Positions 53,190-62,005 of a stretch of DNA of 64,000 bases are shown here, in pieces. The position numbers and the translations under genes were made by a program. The notes beneath the pieces were generated by a model, which worked only from the letters and a program-made list of their open reading frames with translations, did not search any database and was not told where the DNA came from. Each line of letters begins with the position of its first letter. The stretch's first letter is position 1. This DNA comes from Bradyrhizobium algeriense (lineage in GTDB: Bacteria > Pseudomonadota > Alphaproteobacteria > Rhizobiales > Xanthobacteraceae): positions 1,674,001 to 1,738,000 of the forward strand of contig NZ_JAZHRV010000001.1 of NCBI RefSeq assembly GCF_036924595.1. The letters are read 5' to 3'.

Positions 53190-53618
53190 ATGTACCGGCA
53201 TATTCTCATTCCGACAGATGGATCTGAGCTGGCGGAGCGTGGGGTGACGCACGGGTTGGCGCTCGCGAAATCCCTTGGAGCCAAGGTATCCGTGATCTTC
53301 GTTGTGGAGCCGTTTTCAGAACTGACGGGACGAATGCTTGAAGCAGTCGCAACCTATGTTGAGCTGCGCAAGGAACAGGCGACAAGCGTATTGGATCGCG
53401 CGGCAAACGCGGCCAAGAAGGCGGGTGTTCCCTGCGAGACGATTCAAGCGGAGAGCGGACAACCCCATCAAGCCATCATCGCAGCAGCCGAGGACAAGGG
53501 CTGCGATCTCATCGTCATGTCATCGCATGGTCGCAGCGGACTTTCCATGCTTTTGATCGGCAGCGTGACAAACAAGGTGCTGACGCAGGCGAAAACCCCG
53601 GTACTGGTTTGTCCGTGA
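53190..53618 (+). CDS. Universal stress protein (UspA family), copy 1
   Basis: 142 residues: MYRHILIPTDGSELAERGVTHGLALAKSLGAKVSVIFVVEP, then the ATP-loop SHGRSGLSMLLIGSVTNKVL (SHG-x9-GS) and KTPVLVCP. A single Usp domain with nucleotide-binding residues kept. GGGAGGTGAAGC is upstream. Its start resembles that of copy 2 at 53760, so the two may be duplicates. Confidence 0.93.
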   Translation: MYRHILIPTDGSELAERGVTHGLALAKSLGAKVSVIFVVEPFSELTGRMLEAVATYVELRKEQATSVLDRAANAAKKAGVPCETIQAESGQPHQAIIAAAEDKGCDLIVMSSHGRSGLSMLLIGSVTNKVLTQAKTPVLVCP

Positions 53619-53759
53619 ATGAGTGGGCCGCTCGACACAACGTCGCCGACAGCATGCTAAACTGGACGTGGCTCATCCGCCGGGATTGTGAGCGCGGCTT
53701 GATCGATGTCTAGCCATCACTTGTTAGGGAAAACGTTCGACGAGCACAGGAGCCCTCAA

Positions 53760-54221
53760 ATGTATGCCAACATTCTCTTGAGCACGGATGGGTCGGATGT
53801 CGCGAGACAAGGCGTCAAGCATGGGATGGCTTTAGCAAAGGCCTTGAATGCGAAGGCGACCGTTATCACCGTAACGGAACCGCTGCCGATCTACTACGGC
53901 AGCGGACATGCCTCGGGATGGATGCCCTCCCAGGAAGAGTTTGATCGCTTTGATGCAGCCTGCGAGGAACAGGCGGGCAAACTGCTTGACGAAGCTCGGG
54001 CGATGGCGGAGGAGATTGGGATATCCGCTGAATTCTTGCATGTACCAAACGCGCACCCGGCCACTGCGATTATCGAAACAGCAAAGTCCAGAGGCTGCGA
54101 CCTGATTGTCATGGCCTCGCACGGGCGTCGCGGCCTCAGGAAGCTGATACTGGGGAGTCAAACGTCGGAGATCCTGGTGGACGGGAGCGTGCCGGTGTTG
54201 GTGGTTCACCCGCGGACATAA
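53760..54221 (+). CDS. Universal stress protein (UspA family), copy 2
   Basis: 153 residues from the ATG at 53760, preceded by CAGGAG. MYANILLSTDGSDVARQGVKHGMALAKALNAKATVITVTEP parallels copy 1. An insert (YYGSGHASGWMPSQEEFDRFDA) lengthens the loop after strand 2. The ATP-binding loop is SHGRRGLRKLILGSQTSEIL. Distance to copy 1 is about 140 bp, so it may have its own promoter. Confidence 0.92.
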   Translation: MYANILLSTDGSDVARQGVKHGMALAKALNAKATVITVTEPLPIYYGSGHASGWMPSQEEFDRFDAACEEQAGKLLDEARAMAEEIGISAEFLHVPNAHPATAIIETAKSRGCDLIVMASHGRRGLRKLILGSQTSEILVDGSVPVLVVHPRT

Positions 54222-54245
54222 GTGAGGTGCGACTGAAACGCCGCC

Positions 54246-55187
54246 CTACTGCCGATTGACCGCGGCGACCTTGAGGTGGAATGGCAGCATCGTCACCGAC
54301 ATCGGCAACTGCCCGATGCTCTCGCCGTCGACGTCGGCGCGCACCATGGTGTCGCTGTCGATGCTGATCCGGCTGGCGTGGCGCCGCGAGACTTTCGGGT
54401 GCGCCAGATAGCTGCCGTCGCCGAGTTTGGGGACGATCCTGGTCAGGGTTTCCCAATGTCCGATGTCGCCGACCAGGATCAGGTCGAGCTTGCGGTCGCC
54501 GGGGTCGGCACCGGGCGCGAGCATCAGGCCTTCACCCGCGCCGTCGAAGCTGCACAGCATCAGCGACCACATCGGCAGGCTCTGCTCGGCTTCGTCGTCG
54601 ATCCTGATGCGGTAGTTGCGGGGGTTGTAAGTCAGCGATGTGAACGCCGTCATCAGGACATAGCTGATCGGGCCGAGCCGCTTCAAGAGCGGCACACGTT
54701 GCGCGCGCCAGGAGATCGTGGCCGCGGCGCCGACGATGGCGAGCACGAAGCCGTAGCGCGTCACCTGTCCGCCGCCATAGCCCTTGGCGTCGGCGCGGAA
54801 CACATCGACGTCGCGCGTGTGCCCCATGGCGATCGCCTTGCAGGCCTCGCCGAGCGAGAGCTGACCGAACGAGCGGCAGAGTTCATTCGATGTGCCGGCC
54901 GGCAGTTGCGCCAGCACCAGATCGGGGGCAATCAGCCGGTCGTCCGAGATCACGCCGTTCATCATCTCGCTGAAGGTGCCGTCGCCGCCGACGGAAATCA
55001 GGCGCCGGCAACCGGCATCGACCGCTTCCCGCGCCAGCTTCGTCGCGTGATTGGGCGCGCGGGTCATCGTGATGTCGTCGTCATCGATCGGGCCGAGATG
55101 CTTTTCGAGTCCGGCACGAATCTGCGGCCAGCGCTTGCCGCAACCGCCCTTGTTCGCCATCGGATTGACGATGATCCTGGTTTTCAC
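54246..55187 (-). CDS. Diacylglycerol kinase-family lipid kinase
   Basis: 313 residues from the GTG at 55187 (GGAGA upstream); an ATG at 55247 is also possible. The N-terminal domain has RIIVNPMANKGGCGKRWPQI and the nucleotide-binding GGDGTFSEMMNGV, followed by LPAGTSNELCRSFG. The C-terminal half is a beta sandwich (DGAGEGLMLAPGADPGDRKLDLILVGDI). Lipid kinases of the DgkB/YegS family phosphorylate diacylglycerol, phosphatidylglycerol, or sphingosine. It may recycle diacylglycerol, which would tie in with PlcP. That link is inferred, since the two genes are 15 kb apart. Confidence 0.88.
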   Translation of the reverse strand: MKTRIIVNPMANKGGCGKRWPQIRAGLEKHLGPIDDDDITMTRAPNHATKLAREAVDAGCRRLISVGGDGTFSEMMNGVISDDRLIAPDLVLAQLPAGTSNELCRSFGQLSLGEACKAIAMGHTRDVDVFRADAKGYGGGQVTRYGFVLAIVGAAATISWRAQRVPLLKRLGPISYVLMTAFTSLTYNPRNYRIRIDDEAEQSLPMWSLMLCSFDGAGEGLMLAPGADPGDRKLDLILVGDIGHWETLTRIVPKLGDGSYLAHPKVSRRHASRISIDSDTMVRADVDGESIGQLPMSVTMLPFHLKVAAVNRQ

Positions 55188-55354
55188 GGCGATCTCCGCT
55201 TGCGAAGACAATCGCGCCAGCTTGGCGTCGGTGAAGGTGTGAAGCAACCGGAAAGCGAACTATTCGCAGATGCAACAAAATGCTGCGGGCGCGTCGTGGA
55301 AGCCGGAGCGCTTCGAGCGGCGACGCACAGGGTCTTTTACAAGCAGCGGGCCTT

Positions 55355-56662
55355 TTACGAAAAGAACGCGATCTTCTCGGCCTGGCTCATGCGCCGGATC
55401 GGCGCCAGCGGGTCGTTGGCCGCGGTGACGGGCTTTCGCAGCATGCCGCTCGCGATGATGGTCGAGCCGAGTGACACTTCCATAGGCGCAGGTGGCACAG
55501 GTACGGCGGCGGGCGGCGGGGGTGGCTGAACCACCTGAACCACCCGTTGAACCGGCGGCAGCGCCGGCACGGCGACTGGTTCGGGCGCTTTCGCGATGAT
55601 CGCGGGAGCTATTGGCGCAGGCTCCGCCAGGCGGACTTGCTCGGCTACCGCTTCGGCGATCTCGTCGTCGCTGATCGGATCCGGCGCGCCCATCTCCATC
55701 GCGATCATGTCGAGGACCGCCTCGTCCTGGGCATCAGCGTCTTGGAGGTCGGGGTCTTGGAGGTCGGCGTCTTGGAGGTCAGCGTCTTGGGGGCCGGCGT
55801 TCTGGACCGCGGCTTGTTGGAGCGCGGCTTCCTCGGCTGCGGCGGCCGGCGGCGTTTCCGTTTGCGTCAGCACGGCTTCCACCGCCGCAAGCATGGCCTC
55901 GGCGGGCTTGGCCCGCGAAGCAGACGGTGCCTCGGCAGCTTGCTGTGCCAAAGTTGCTTCGGCCGTCTCCGCCGCCGCGGCCATTTCCGGGTCGGCCGAG
56001 GAGGGCGCCGCCGTTTCGGTCTCGGCAACCAGTGAGGAGCGGTCGTCGTCGCCGAATTCCACAAGCCGGCCCTGCAGGGCAGCAAAGGCCGCACGCAGCG
56101 CCGCTCGCGCCTCCTCGGAGGAGAACTGGTCGGTGCCCTTTTCGATGACGGTGACCTGCGAATCGATCAGGTCGCAGATCCGCCCGTCATTGCCGATTTC
56201 GCGCAACCGCCAGGCGATTTCCCGCAGCACCCGCGCGCCCTTGCGGACCGGCGCCAGCCGCTGTTCCAGCGCGAGGCTGTCGAGCGCTTCCACCGCCGAT
56301 TCCTCGGCGGCCTCGACCGAACTGCGGATGGCGGCGAGCGCCTCGGTCAGGCGCTCTTGCGCCGCGGCCGCCGCGGCGACGGCCTCCGCGGCCTGCTGCG
56401 CCGAAAGGCCTTCCTCCCGCTGGAGGCTTGCCTCCCGCTCAAGGTTCTCTTCCCGCTGGGCGGTGAGGCTTTGCTCGATCCGCGCCACCGCATCCAGCAC
56501 CATGCGGGTGTCGGCGTTGCGGTTGCGCTTGGCGTATTCGGTCAGGAACCAGCGGCCCCGCGAAGTCTCCATAAAGGCTTCGGCGATCGCGGCATAATCC
56601 TCCTCCCTCGGCAGCGTGGCGCGTGCTGAGATCGGCGAAAGGGCGAATGCTTCGTCGGCCAT
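55355..56662 (-). CDS. Coiled-coil, low-complexity protein of unknown function
   Basis: 435 residues from the ATG at 56662 (GAAGAG upstream). The N-terminal 50 residues (EDYAAIAEAFMETSRGRWFLTEYAKRNRNADTRMVLDAVARIE) look like a conserved folded part, followed by long Ala/Glu helices with coiled-coil pattern to about residue 210. The middle is Ala- and Gln-rich and holds tandem DADLQ-type pentads (coded at 55726-55800). The end is Pro-rich (VQPPPPPAAVPVPPAP) with a short conserved-looking MSQAEKIAFFS terminus. No membrane segment. The N-terminal block resembles proteins seen near motility or chemotaxis regulators, but I cannot assign it. Confidence 0.75.
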   Translation of the reverse strand: MADEAFALSPISARATLPREEDYAAIAEAFMETSRGRWFLTEYAKRNRNADTRMVLDAVARIEQSLTAQREENLEREASLQREEGLSAQQAAEAVAAAAAAQERLTEALAAIRSSVEAAEESAVEALDSLALEQRLAPVRKGARVLREIAWRLREIGNDGRICDLIDSQVTVIEKGTDQFSSEEARAALRAAFAALQGRLVEFGDDDRSSLVAETETAAPSSADPEMAAAAETAEATLAQQAAEAPSASRAKPAEAMLAAVEAVLTQTETPPAAAAEEAALQQAAVQNAGPQDADLQDADLQDPDLQDADAQDEAVLDMIAMEMGAPDPISDDEIAEAVAEQVRLAEPAPIAPAIIAKAPEPVAVPALPPVQRVVQVVQPPPPPAAVPVPPAPMEVSLGSTIIASGMLRKPVTAANDPLAPIRRMSQAEKIAFFS

Positions 56663-56738
56663 GTCAAACTCTTCGCGCAAATCAGCGCGCATTGCGATAA
56701 CGAAACAACACGATATTGCCCGAATCGCAATTGAATTG

Positions 56739-57938
56739 ATGCAGAGCGAATCACAAATCCCCATCGCATCTCAAGGTGCATCCAGGCGTTTCGCGACGCG
56801 GATGGCGCTATTTTACGGCACGCTGTTCGGCATGACCGGCACCCACCTGCCGTTTTTCACGGTCTGGTTGAAGGCGGTCGGCATTGATGCGTTTTGGATA
56901 GGGCTGATCACGGCTGTCCCCCCGGTGACCCGGTTTACGGTGCTACCGCTGGTGACGGGCCTTGCGGAACGGCGCCAGGCCTTGCGCGGGGCGATCATCG
57001 TGACCGCCTTTGCCACCGCCCTAGGCTTTTTCATCCTGGGCACCCAGCATCTGCCGGTGCTGGTGTTCCTGATCTACGCCCTGACCTGCTGCCTGTGGAC
57101 GCCGATGGTGCCGCTGACGGATGGCTATGCGTTGCGGGGGGTGAAGCGCTATGGCCTCAACTACGGACCGTTGCGGCTGTGGGGCTCGGCCGCCTTCGTC
57201 CTCGGCGCGCTGGTCTGTGGGGTGCTGCTCGACCTCATCGCCGCCCGAAACCTGATCTGGATCATCGCAGGCTCTGCCGCGCTCGGGGCGCTGGCCAGCC
57301 TCGCGCTGCAGCCGCTGGACGACACCCGGACGGCCCGCCCGGGCACCGGCAGCGCGGGCGCGTTGCTGCGCGACGGCGGTTTTATCGCGATCATCGTGGC
57401 GTCGGCGCTGATCCAGGGCAGCCATGCCGCCTATTACATTTTCGCGTCGATTGCCTGGCAACAAGCGGGGTTCGACGGACTGACGATTGCAGTTCTGTGG
57501 GTCCTGGGCGTGATTGCCGAGATCGTGCTGTTCGCGCTGTCGCCGCGCTTCAGCCTGCAACCGTCGATGCTGGTGATGATCGCGGCCCTGAGCGCGGCCG
57601 CGCGCTGGGCGATAACGGCGCAGGATCCGCCGCTGGCTGTTCTCGCCATCGTCCAGCTCGCGCATGCACTGAGCTTCGGGCTGACGCAGGTCGGCATCAT
57701 GGGATTGATGCTGCATCACGTGCCCGGCCACGTGATGGCGCGCGCGCAAGGTTATCTGACCGCCTGCGGCGGCATCGTAGCGGGCCTCGCGTCGATCGCG
57801 TCAGGCACGATCTACGGGACCTGGGGCCAGGGTATCTATTACGTGATGGCTGTCATGGCCGCCCTGGGCGGGCTGGTGGTCTGGCTTGCGCGGGACCGGC
57901 TCTCGCGTCATCCCCACAAGGCGGCTTCCGGCGGATAG
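56739..57938 (+). CDS. MFS transporter (HcaT/LacY-like family)
   Basis: 399 residues with 12 membrane segments. RFATRMALFYGTLFGMTGTHLPFFTVWLKAVGIDAFWIGLI, and the pattern of LRLWGSAAFVLGALVCGVLLD, match the MFS_1_like family that includes 3-phenylpropionate and nucleoside transporters. The start is uncertain (56739 or the ATG at 56802). It is divergent from the coiled-coil gene. The 3' end overlaps the convergent dipeptide epimerase gene by 31 bp. Substrate unknown. Confidence 0.87.
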   Translation: MQSESQIPIASQGASRRFATRMALFYGTLFGMTGTHLPFFTVWLKAVGIDAFWIGLITAVPPVTRFTVLPLVTGLAERRQALRGAIIVTAFATALGFFILGTQHLPVLVFLIYALTCCLWTPMVPLTDGYALRGVKRYGLNYGPLRLWGSAAFVLGALVCGVLLDLIAARNLIWIIAGSAALGALASLALQPLDDTRTARPGTGSAGALLRDGGFIAIIVASALIQGSHAAYYIFASIAWQQAGFDGLTIAVLWVLGVIAEIVLFALSPRFSLQPSMLVMIAALSAAARWAITAQDPPLAVLAIVQLAHALSFGLTQVGIMGLMLHHVPGHVMARAQGYLTACGGIVAGLASIASGTIYGTWGQGIYYVMAVMAALGGLVVWLARDRLSRHPHKAASGG

Positions 57939-58903
57939 ACCAGGCTGCCGTCGTAGCGCAGTCCTTCGTCGCGGTCGCGCGCCAGCAACAGCGGACCGTC
58001 GAGATCGACGAATCTGGCCTGTTGCGCCAGCAGCATGGCCGGCGCCATCGCCAGCGATGTCGCGACCATGCAGCCGATCATGATGTCAAAGCCGAGCGCC
58101 TGGGCGGCATCGGCCATGGCGAGTGCCTCCGTCAGCCCGCCGGTCTTGTCGAGCTTGATGTTGACGGCGTCGTAGCGCGCGCGAAGGCCTTCGAGGGAGG
58201 CGCGGTCATGCACGCTTTCGTCGGCGCAGACCGCGACCCTTCGCTTGATGCGCGCCAGCGCCTCATCTCGCCCGGCCGGCAGCGGCTGCTCGACCAGCGT
58301 CACGCCGGCATTGGCGCAGGCGGCCAGATTGTATTCGAGATTGTCCGGCGTCCAGGCTTCGTTGGCATCCACGATCAGTTCGGATTCCGGGGCCGCCTTG
58401 CGTACCGCTGATATCCGCGCGTCATCGCCGTCGCCGCCGAGCTTGATCTTCAAGAGCGGCCGGTGCGCGACCTTCGCGGTGGCTGACGCCATGGCTTCCG
58501 GGCTGCCGAGCGAGATCGTGAAAGCGGTGGTGCAGGAGCGCGGCGCGGGCCGGCCGAGCAGGGTCCAGACCCGCTGGCCGCTGCGCTTGGCCTCGAGGTC
58601 CAATAGTGCACAATCCAACGCGTTGCGGGCGGCGCCGGCGGGCATCGCCGCCTGCAGGGCCGTTCGGTCCAGTCCCTTGGCAAGCGGTTCCTGCATCGCG
58701 TCAAGCGCTTCAAGTGTTGCTTCCGGGGTCTCGCCATAACGAGGGTAGGGCACGCATTCGCCGCGGCCGCTCTCGCCGTCATGGCTGACCGTGGCGACAA
58801 CCGTGATGGCCTCGATCTTGGCGCCCCGGCTGATGGTGAAGGAGCCTGCGATCGGCCAGCGTTCGATGCTGGCGGCAAGCTTTCGGGAAAGGCTGGAAGT
58901 CAT
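57908..58903 (-). CDS. Dipeptide epimerase (enolase superfamily, L-Ala-D/L-Glu type)
   Basis: 331 residues from the ATG at 58903. Enolase-superfamily muconate subgroup: the catalytic KxK in LLKIKLGGDGDD, metal ligands in LIVDANEAW, VEQPLP and CADESVHD, and the second lysine in NIKLDKTGGL. The C-terminal MIGCMVATSLAMAPA matches L-Ala-D/L-Glu epimerases rather than cycloisomerases. It would help recycle murein peptides. A ligand-specific test is needed for other dipeptide substrates. Confidence 0.88.
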   Translation of the reverse strand: MTSSLSRKLAASIERWPIAGSFTISRGAKIEAITVVATVSHDGESGRGECVPYPRYGETPEATLEALDAMQEPLAKGLDRTALQAAMPAGAARNALDCALLDLEAKRSGQRVWTLLGRPAPRSCTTAFTISLGSPEAMASATAKVAHRPLLKIKLGGDGDDARISAVRKAAPESELIVDANEAWTPDNLEYNLAACANAGVTLVEQPLPAGRDEALARIKRRVAVCADESVHDRASLEGLRARYDAVNIKLDKTGGLTEALAMADAAQALGFDIMIGCMVATSLAMAPAMLLAQQARFVDLDGPLLLARDRDEGLRYDGSLVYPPEAALWG

Positions 58904-59044
58904 TTTAAAATCTGGCAATTTTCTGAACCGCAAGCTTGCTCGCTGCACCCAACTATGGCTGGTTAGGGACAGATTCTACAAGGCAAGCGGTGTGCGGAAC
59001 CTGACGTTTTTCAGGGGGCGCGTATCGACCGAAGGGTGGGCATC

Positions 59045-60178
59045 GTGAGCGGCAACCCGACATTGGAGCGGATAGCCAGGGGCAACGCGCTGGCGCTGTG
59101 CGCGACCGGCTCGTGGACGGCCCGCTTTGCGCCGGTGCTGGAACGAATGGTCGCCGACGCCGAGAAGCTCCGCGGCACCCGGCCCGACATCTTTATCGAC
59201 GTCTCCCAGGTGTCGAAGCTCGACACGTTCGGGGCCTGGCTGATCGAGCGGCTGCGCCGAAGCCTGACCAAGGGCGGTGTCGAGACCCAGATCGCCGGGC
59301 TCTCGGCCAATTATGCGAGCCTGGTCGACGAGGTACGCCGCGTGAAGGCCGAGCCGATCGTCGAAACCGACCGCGTGACGATCACGGGCATGCTGGAGCA
59401 GATCGGCCGCAGCGTGGCCGGCGTCGGCGGCACCCTGATCGGGCTGATCGACATGCTGGGCGCGGTGCTCGCCGCGGCCGCCCACGTCCTCATTCGGCCC
59501 CGCGGCTTCCGCCTGACCTCGACCATCCATCATCTGGAGCAGGTGTGCTGGCGCGCGGTCCCGATCGTGGTGCTGATCACATTTTTGATCGGTTGCATCA
59601 TTTCGCAGCAGGGCATCTTCCATTTCCGCAAGTTCGGCGCCGACATTTTTGTGGTCGACATGCTGGGCGTGCTGGTGCTGCGCGAGATCGGCGTGCTGCT
59701 GGTGGCGATCATGGTGGCGGGCCGCTCGGGCTCGGCCTACACCGCCGAACTCGGCTCGATGAAGATGCGCGAGGAGATCGACGCGCTGCGCACCATGGGT
59801 TTTGACCCGGTCGAGGTTCTGATCCTGCCGCGGATGCTGGCGCTGGTGCTGGCGCTGCCGATCCTGGCGTTTCTGGGTGCGATGGCGGCGCTTTACGGCG
59901 GCGGGCTGGTAGCGTGGCTCTATGGCGGCGTCGAACCGGAAGCTTTCCTGCTGCGGCTGCGCGACGCCATCTCGATCGACCATTTCATCGTCGGCATCAT
60001 CAAGGCTCCGGTCATGGCGGCCGTCATCGGCATCGTCGCATGCGTCGAGGGACTGGCCGTGCAGGGCAGCGCCGAGTCGCTCGGGCAGCACACGACATCC
60101 TCGGTGGTGAAGGGGATCTTCTTCGTGATCGTGATGGACGGCGTGTTCGCGATCTTCTTCGCATCGATCGGAATGTGA
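59045..60178 (+). CDS. mlaE: MlaE-type lipid ABC transporter permease with N-terminal STAS domain
   Basis: 377 residues. The GTG at 59045 (GAAGGGTGGG upstream) is preferred over the one at 59036. Residues 1 to about 100 form a STAS domain (FIDVSQVSKLDTFGAWLIERLRRSLTKGG), equal to the separate MlaB of E. coli. The rest is the MlaE permease, with VLREIGVLLVAIMVAGRSGSAYTAELGSMKMREEIDALRTMGFDPVEVLILPR and the C-terminal VKGIFFVIVMDGVFAIFF. It transports phospholipid at the inner membrane. Directly followed by mlaF and mlaD, in the usual order. Confidence 0.93.
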   Translation: MSGNPTLERIARGNALALCATGSWTARFAPVLERMVADAEKLRGTRPDIFIDVSQVSKLDTFGAWLIERLRRSLTKGGVETQIAGLSANYASLVDEVRRVKAEPIVETDRVTITGMLEQIGRSVAGVGGTLIGLIDMLGAVLAAAAHVLIRPRGFRLTSTIHHLEQVCWRAVPIVVLITFLIGCIISQQGIFHFRKFGADIFVVDMLGVLVLREIGVLLVAIMVAGRSGSAYTAELGSMKMREEIDALRTMGFDPVEVLILPRMLALVLALPILAFLGAMAALYGGGLVAWLYGGVEPEAFLLRLRDAISIDHFIVGIIKAPVMAAVIGIVACVEGLAVQGSAESLGQHTTSSVVKGIFFVIVMDGVFAIFFASIGM

Positions 60179-60180
60179 CC

Positions 60181-60951
60181 ATGGCGGGCGAAATTTCCGA
60201 CGCCATCATCCGGGTCCGCGACATCACCGTGCAGTTCGGCAAGACACGCGTGCTCGACGGGCTCAACCTTGACGTCAAGCGCGGCGAGATTTTGGGCTTC
60301 GTCGGCCCCTCGGGCGCTGGAAAATCGGTGCTGACGCGGACCATCATCGGCCTCGTGCCGAAAATCGCCGGACGTATCGAGGTGTTCGGCGTCGACCTGG
60401 ACGCGGCGAGTGCCGCGGAGCGCCGCAGCGTCGAGCGCCGCTGGGGTATCCTGTTTCAGCAGGGCGCGCTGTTTTCGTCGCTCACGGTACGCCAGAACAT
60501 CCAGTTTCCGGTGCGCGAATATCTCAAGGTCTCGCAGCGACTGCTCGACGAGATCATGGTGGCCAAGCTTGGCATGGTGGGCCTGCGGCCCGAGGTCGCC
60601 GACCGCTATCCGTCCGAACTCTCCGGCGGCATGATCAAGCGCGTTGCGCTGGCGCGCGCGCTCGCGCTCGATCCCGAACTGGTGTTCCTGGACGAGCCGA
60701 CCTCGGGGCTCGATCCGATCGGCGCCGGGGATTTCGACGAACTGGTGCGCACCCTGCAGCGTACTTTGGGCCTGACCGTTTTCATGGTAACCCATGACCT
60801 CGACAGCCTTTATACGGCCTGCGACCGCATCGCGGTTTTAGGGAACGGTAAGATCATTGCAGCAGGATCGATTGCCGACATGCAGGCCTCGCAGCATCCC
60901 TGGCTGAGGCAATATTTCCACGGCAAGCGCGCCCGCGCGGTCATTGGCTAG
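60181..60951 (+). CDS. mlaF: MlaF-type lipid ABC transporter ATP-binding protein
   Basis: 256 residues, starting 2 bp after mlaE. Walker A GPSGAGKSV, the FQQGALFSSLTVRQNIQFPV stretch, signature ELSGGMIKRVALARALALDPE, Walker B LVFLDEPTSGLDP and the H-loop MVTHD are all intact. The LSGGM signature is that of the Mla/Mce ATPases. It powers phospholipid movement with MlaE and MlaD. A GAGCATGATC-type repeat follows before mlaD. Confidence 0.95.
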   Translation: MAGEISDAIIRVRDITVQFGKTRVLDGLNLDVKRGEILGFVGPSGAGKSVLTRTIIGLVPKIAGRIEVFGVDLDAASAAERRSVERRWGILFQQGALFSSLTVRQNIQFPVREYLKVSQRLLDEIMVAKLGMVGLRPEVADRYPSELSGGMIKRVALARALALDPELVFLDEPTSGLDPIGAGDFDELVRTLQRTLGLTVFMVTHDLDSLYTACDRIAVLGNGKIIAAGSIADMQASQHPWLRQYFHGKRARAVIG

Positions 60952-60967
60952 AAGGTCATGGGCTAGA

Positions 60968-61013
60968 GAGCATGATCACGAAGTGCGCACCGGTTTTTGA
61001 TGAGATCATGCTC
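60968..61013. repeat. Inverted repeat of the GAGCATGATC family, copy 4
   Basis: GAGCATGATC (60968-60977) and GATCATGCTC (61004-61013) are perfect arms around a shorter and more diverged core than in copies 1 and 2. It lies inside the mla gene set, between mlaF and mlaD. Confidence 0.8.
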
Positions 61014-61082
61014 AAACAAGCGATAAACGACGGGTCTGATCGGCGAGGCTGAACAGACCCAGGTTCCGGAGTACCTTGAGTT

Positions 61083-61979
61083 ATGGAAACGCGGGCGAAT
61101 TACGTCCTGATCGGGGCCTTCACGCTGGCGGTGATCGCCGCCGCATTCGGCTTCGTGCTGTGGTTTCAGAGCCTGCACGCCACCAAGCAGCGCAGCCCGA
61201 TCCGCATCGTGTTCGAAGGCCCGGCGTCCGGCCTGCGCAATGGCGGCAGCGTCAATTTTAACGGTATCCGGATAGGGGAGGTTGTATCTGTTAAGCTCGA
61301 CAACCCGCGGCGCGTGGTCGCACTCGCGATGGTTGAGAACAACGCCCCGATCCGCAAGGACACGCTCGTCGGCCTCGAATTCCAGGGACTAACCGGCGTC
61401 GCGGCGATTTCGCTGAAGGGCGGCGAGGAAAATGCGGCTGCCGTGCCGCTCGACGAGGACGGCGTGCCGATGCTGACGGCCGATCCGAGCGCGCTACAGG
61501 ACGTGACCGAGTCGATCCGCGCCACGCTGCAGAACGTCAACCGGCTTGTCGCCGACAACCAGGAATCCGTGAAGAACTCGCTGCGGAATCTCGAAACCTT
61601 CACCGCCGCGCTCGCGCGCAACTCCGAGAAGATCGACAATGTCATGCTCCGGGTCGATGGCGTGATGGGCAAAGCCGACAGTCTGATGCTCGGGCTGAAC
61701 ACGATCGCGGGCGGCGCCGCCGGCGGCGAATTGAATCTGATGGTGAAGTCGATCCGCGAACTCGCCGAGGATTTCGACAAGCGATCGGGCGCGCTGATGG
61801 CCGATGGCCGCCGCACCCTCTCCGACATCAGCCGCGCCGTGAACAATTTCGATCGTAATCCGAGCCGGGTGATATTCGGCGGAAGCAACAACGCCGCGCC
61901 GGCGGAATCAAGCGCGGCCGCCCCGAGGCCGACCGCGGCAGCTCCGCCGAGGCAGCCGAGCGGGCAGAAGCGGCAGTAG
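61083..61979 (+). CDS. mlaD: MlaD-type MCE domain lipid-binding protein
   Basis: 298 residues: one N-terminal membrane anchor (YVLIGAFTLAVIAAAFGFVLWF), an MCE domain (IRIVFEGPASGLRNGGSVNFNGIRIGEVVSVKL, GLEFQGLTGVAAISLKGG), then a long helical part (about 150-270) and an Ala/Pro-rich end. It probably forms a hexameric ring on the MlaE permease in the periplasm. It is longer than E. coli MlaD (183 aa), as in many alphaproteobacteria. An auxiliary lipoprotein gene is not found after it. Confidence 0.92.
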   Translation: METRANYVLIGAFTLAVIAAAFGFVLWFQSLHATKQRSPIRIVFEGPASGLRNGGSVNFNGIRIGEVVSVKLDNPRRVVALAMVENNAPIRKDTLVGLEFQGLTGVAAISLKGGEENAAAVPLDEDGVPMLTADPSALQDVTESIRATLQNVNRLVADNQESVKNSLRNLETFTAALARNSEKIDNVMLRVDGVMGKADSLMLGLNTIAGGAAGGELNLMVKSIRELAEDFDKRSGALMADGRRTLSDISRAVNNFDRNPSRVIFGGSNNAAPAESSAAAPRPTAAAPPRQPSGQKRQ

Positions 61980-62005
61980 GCCGTCTCCTCGAGCGCCAAA
62001 CGCAG

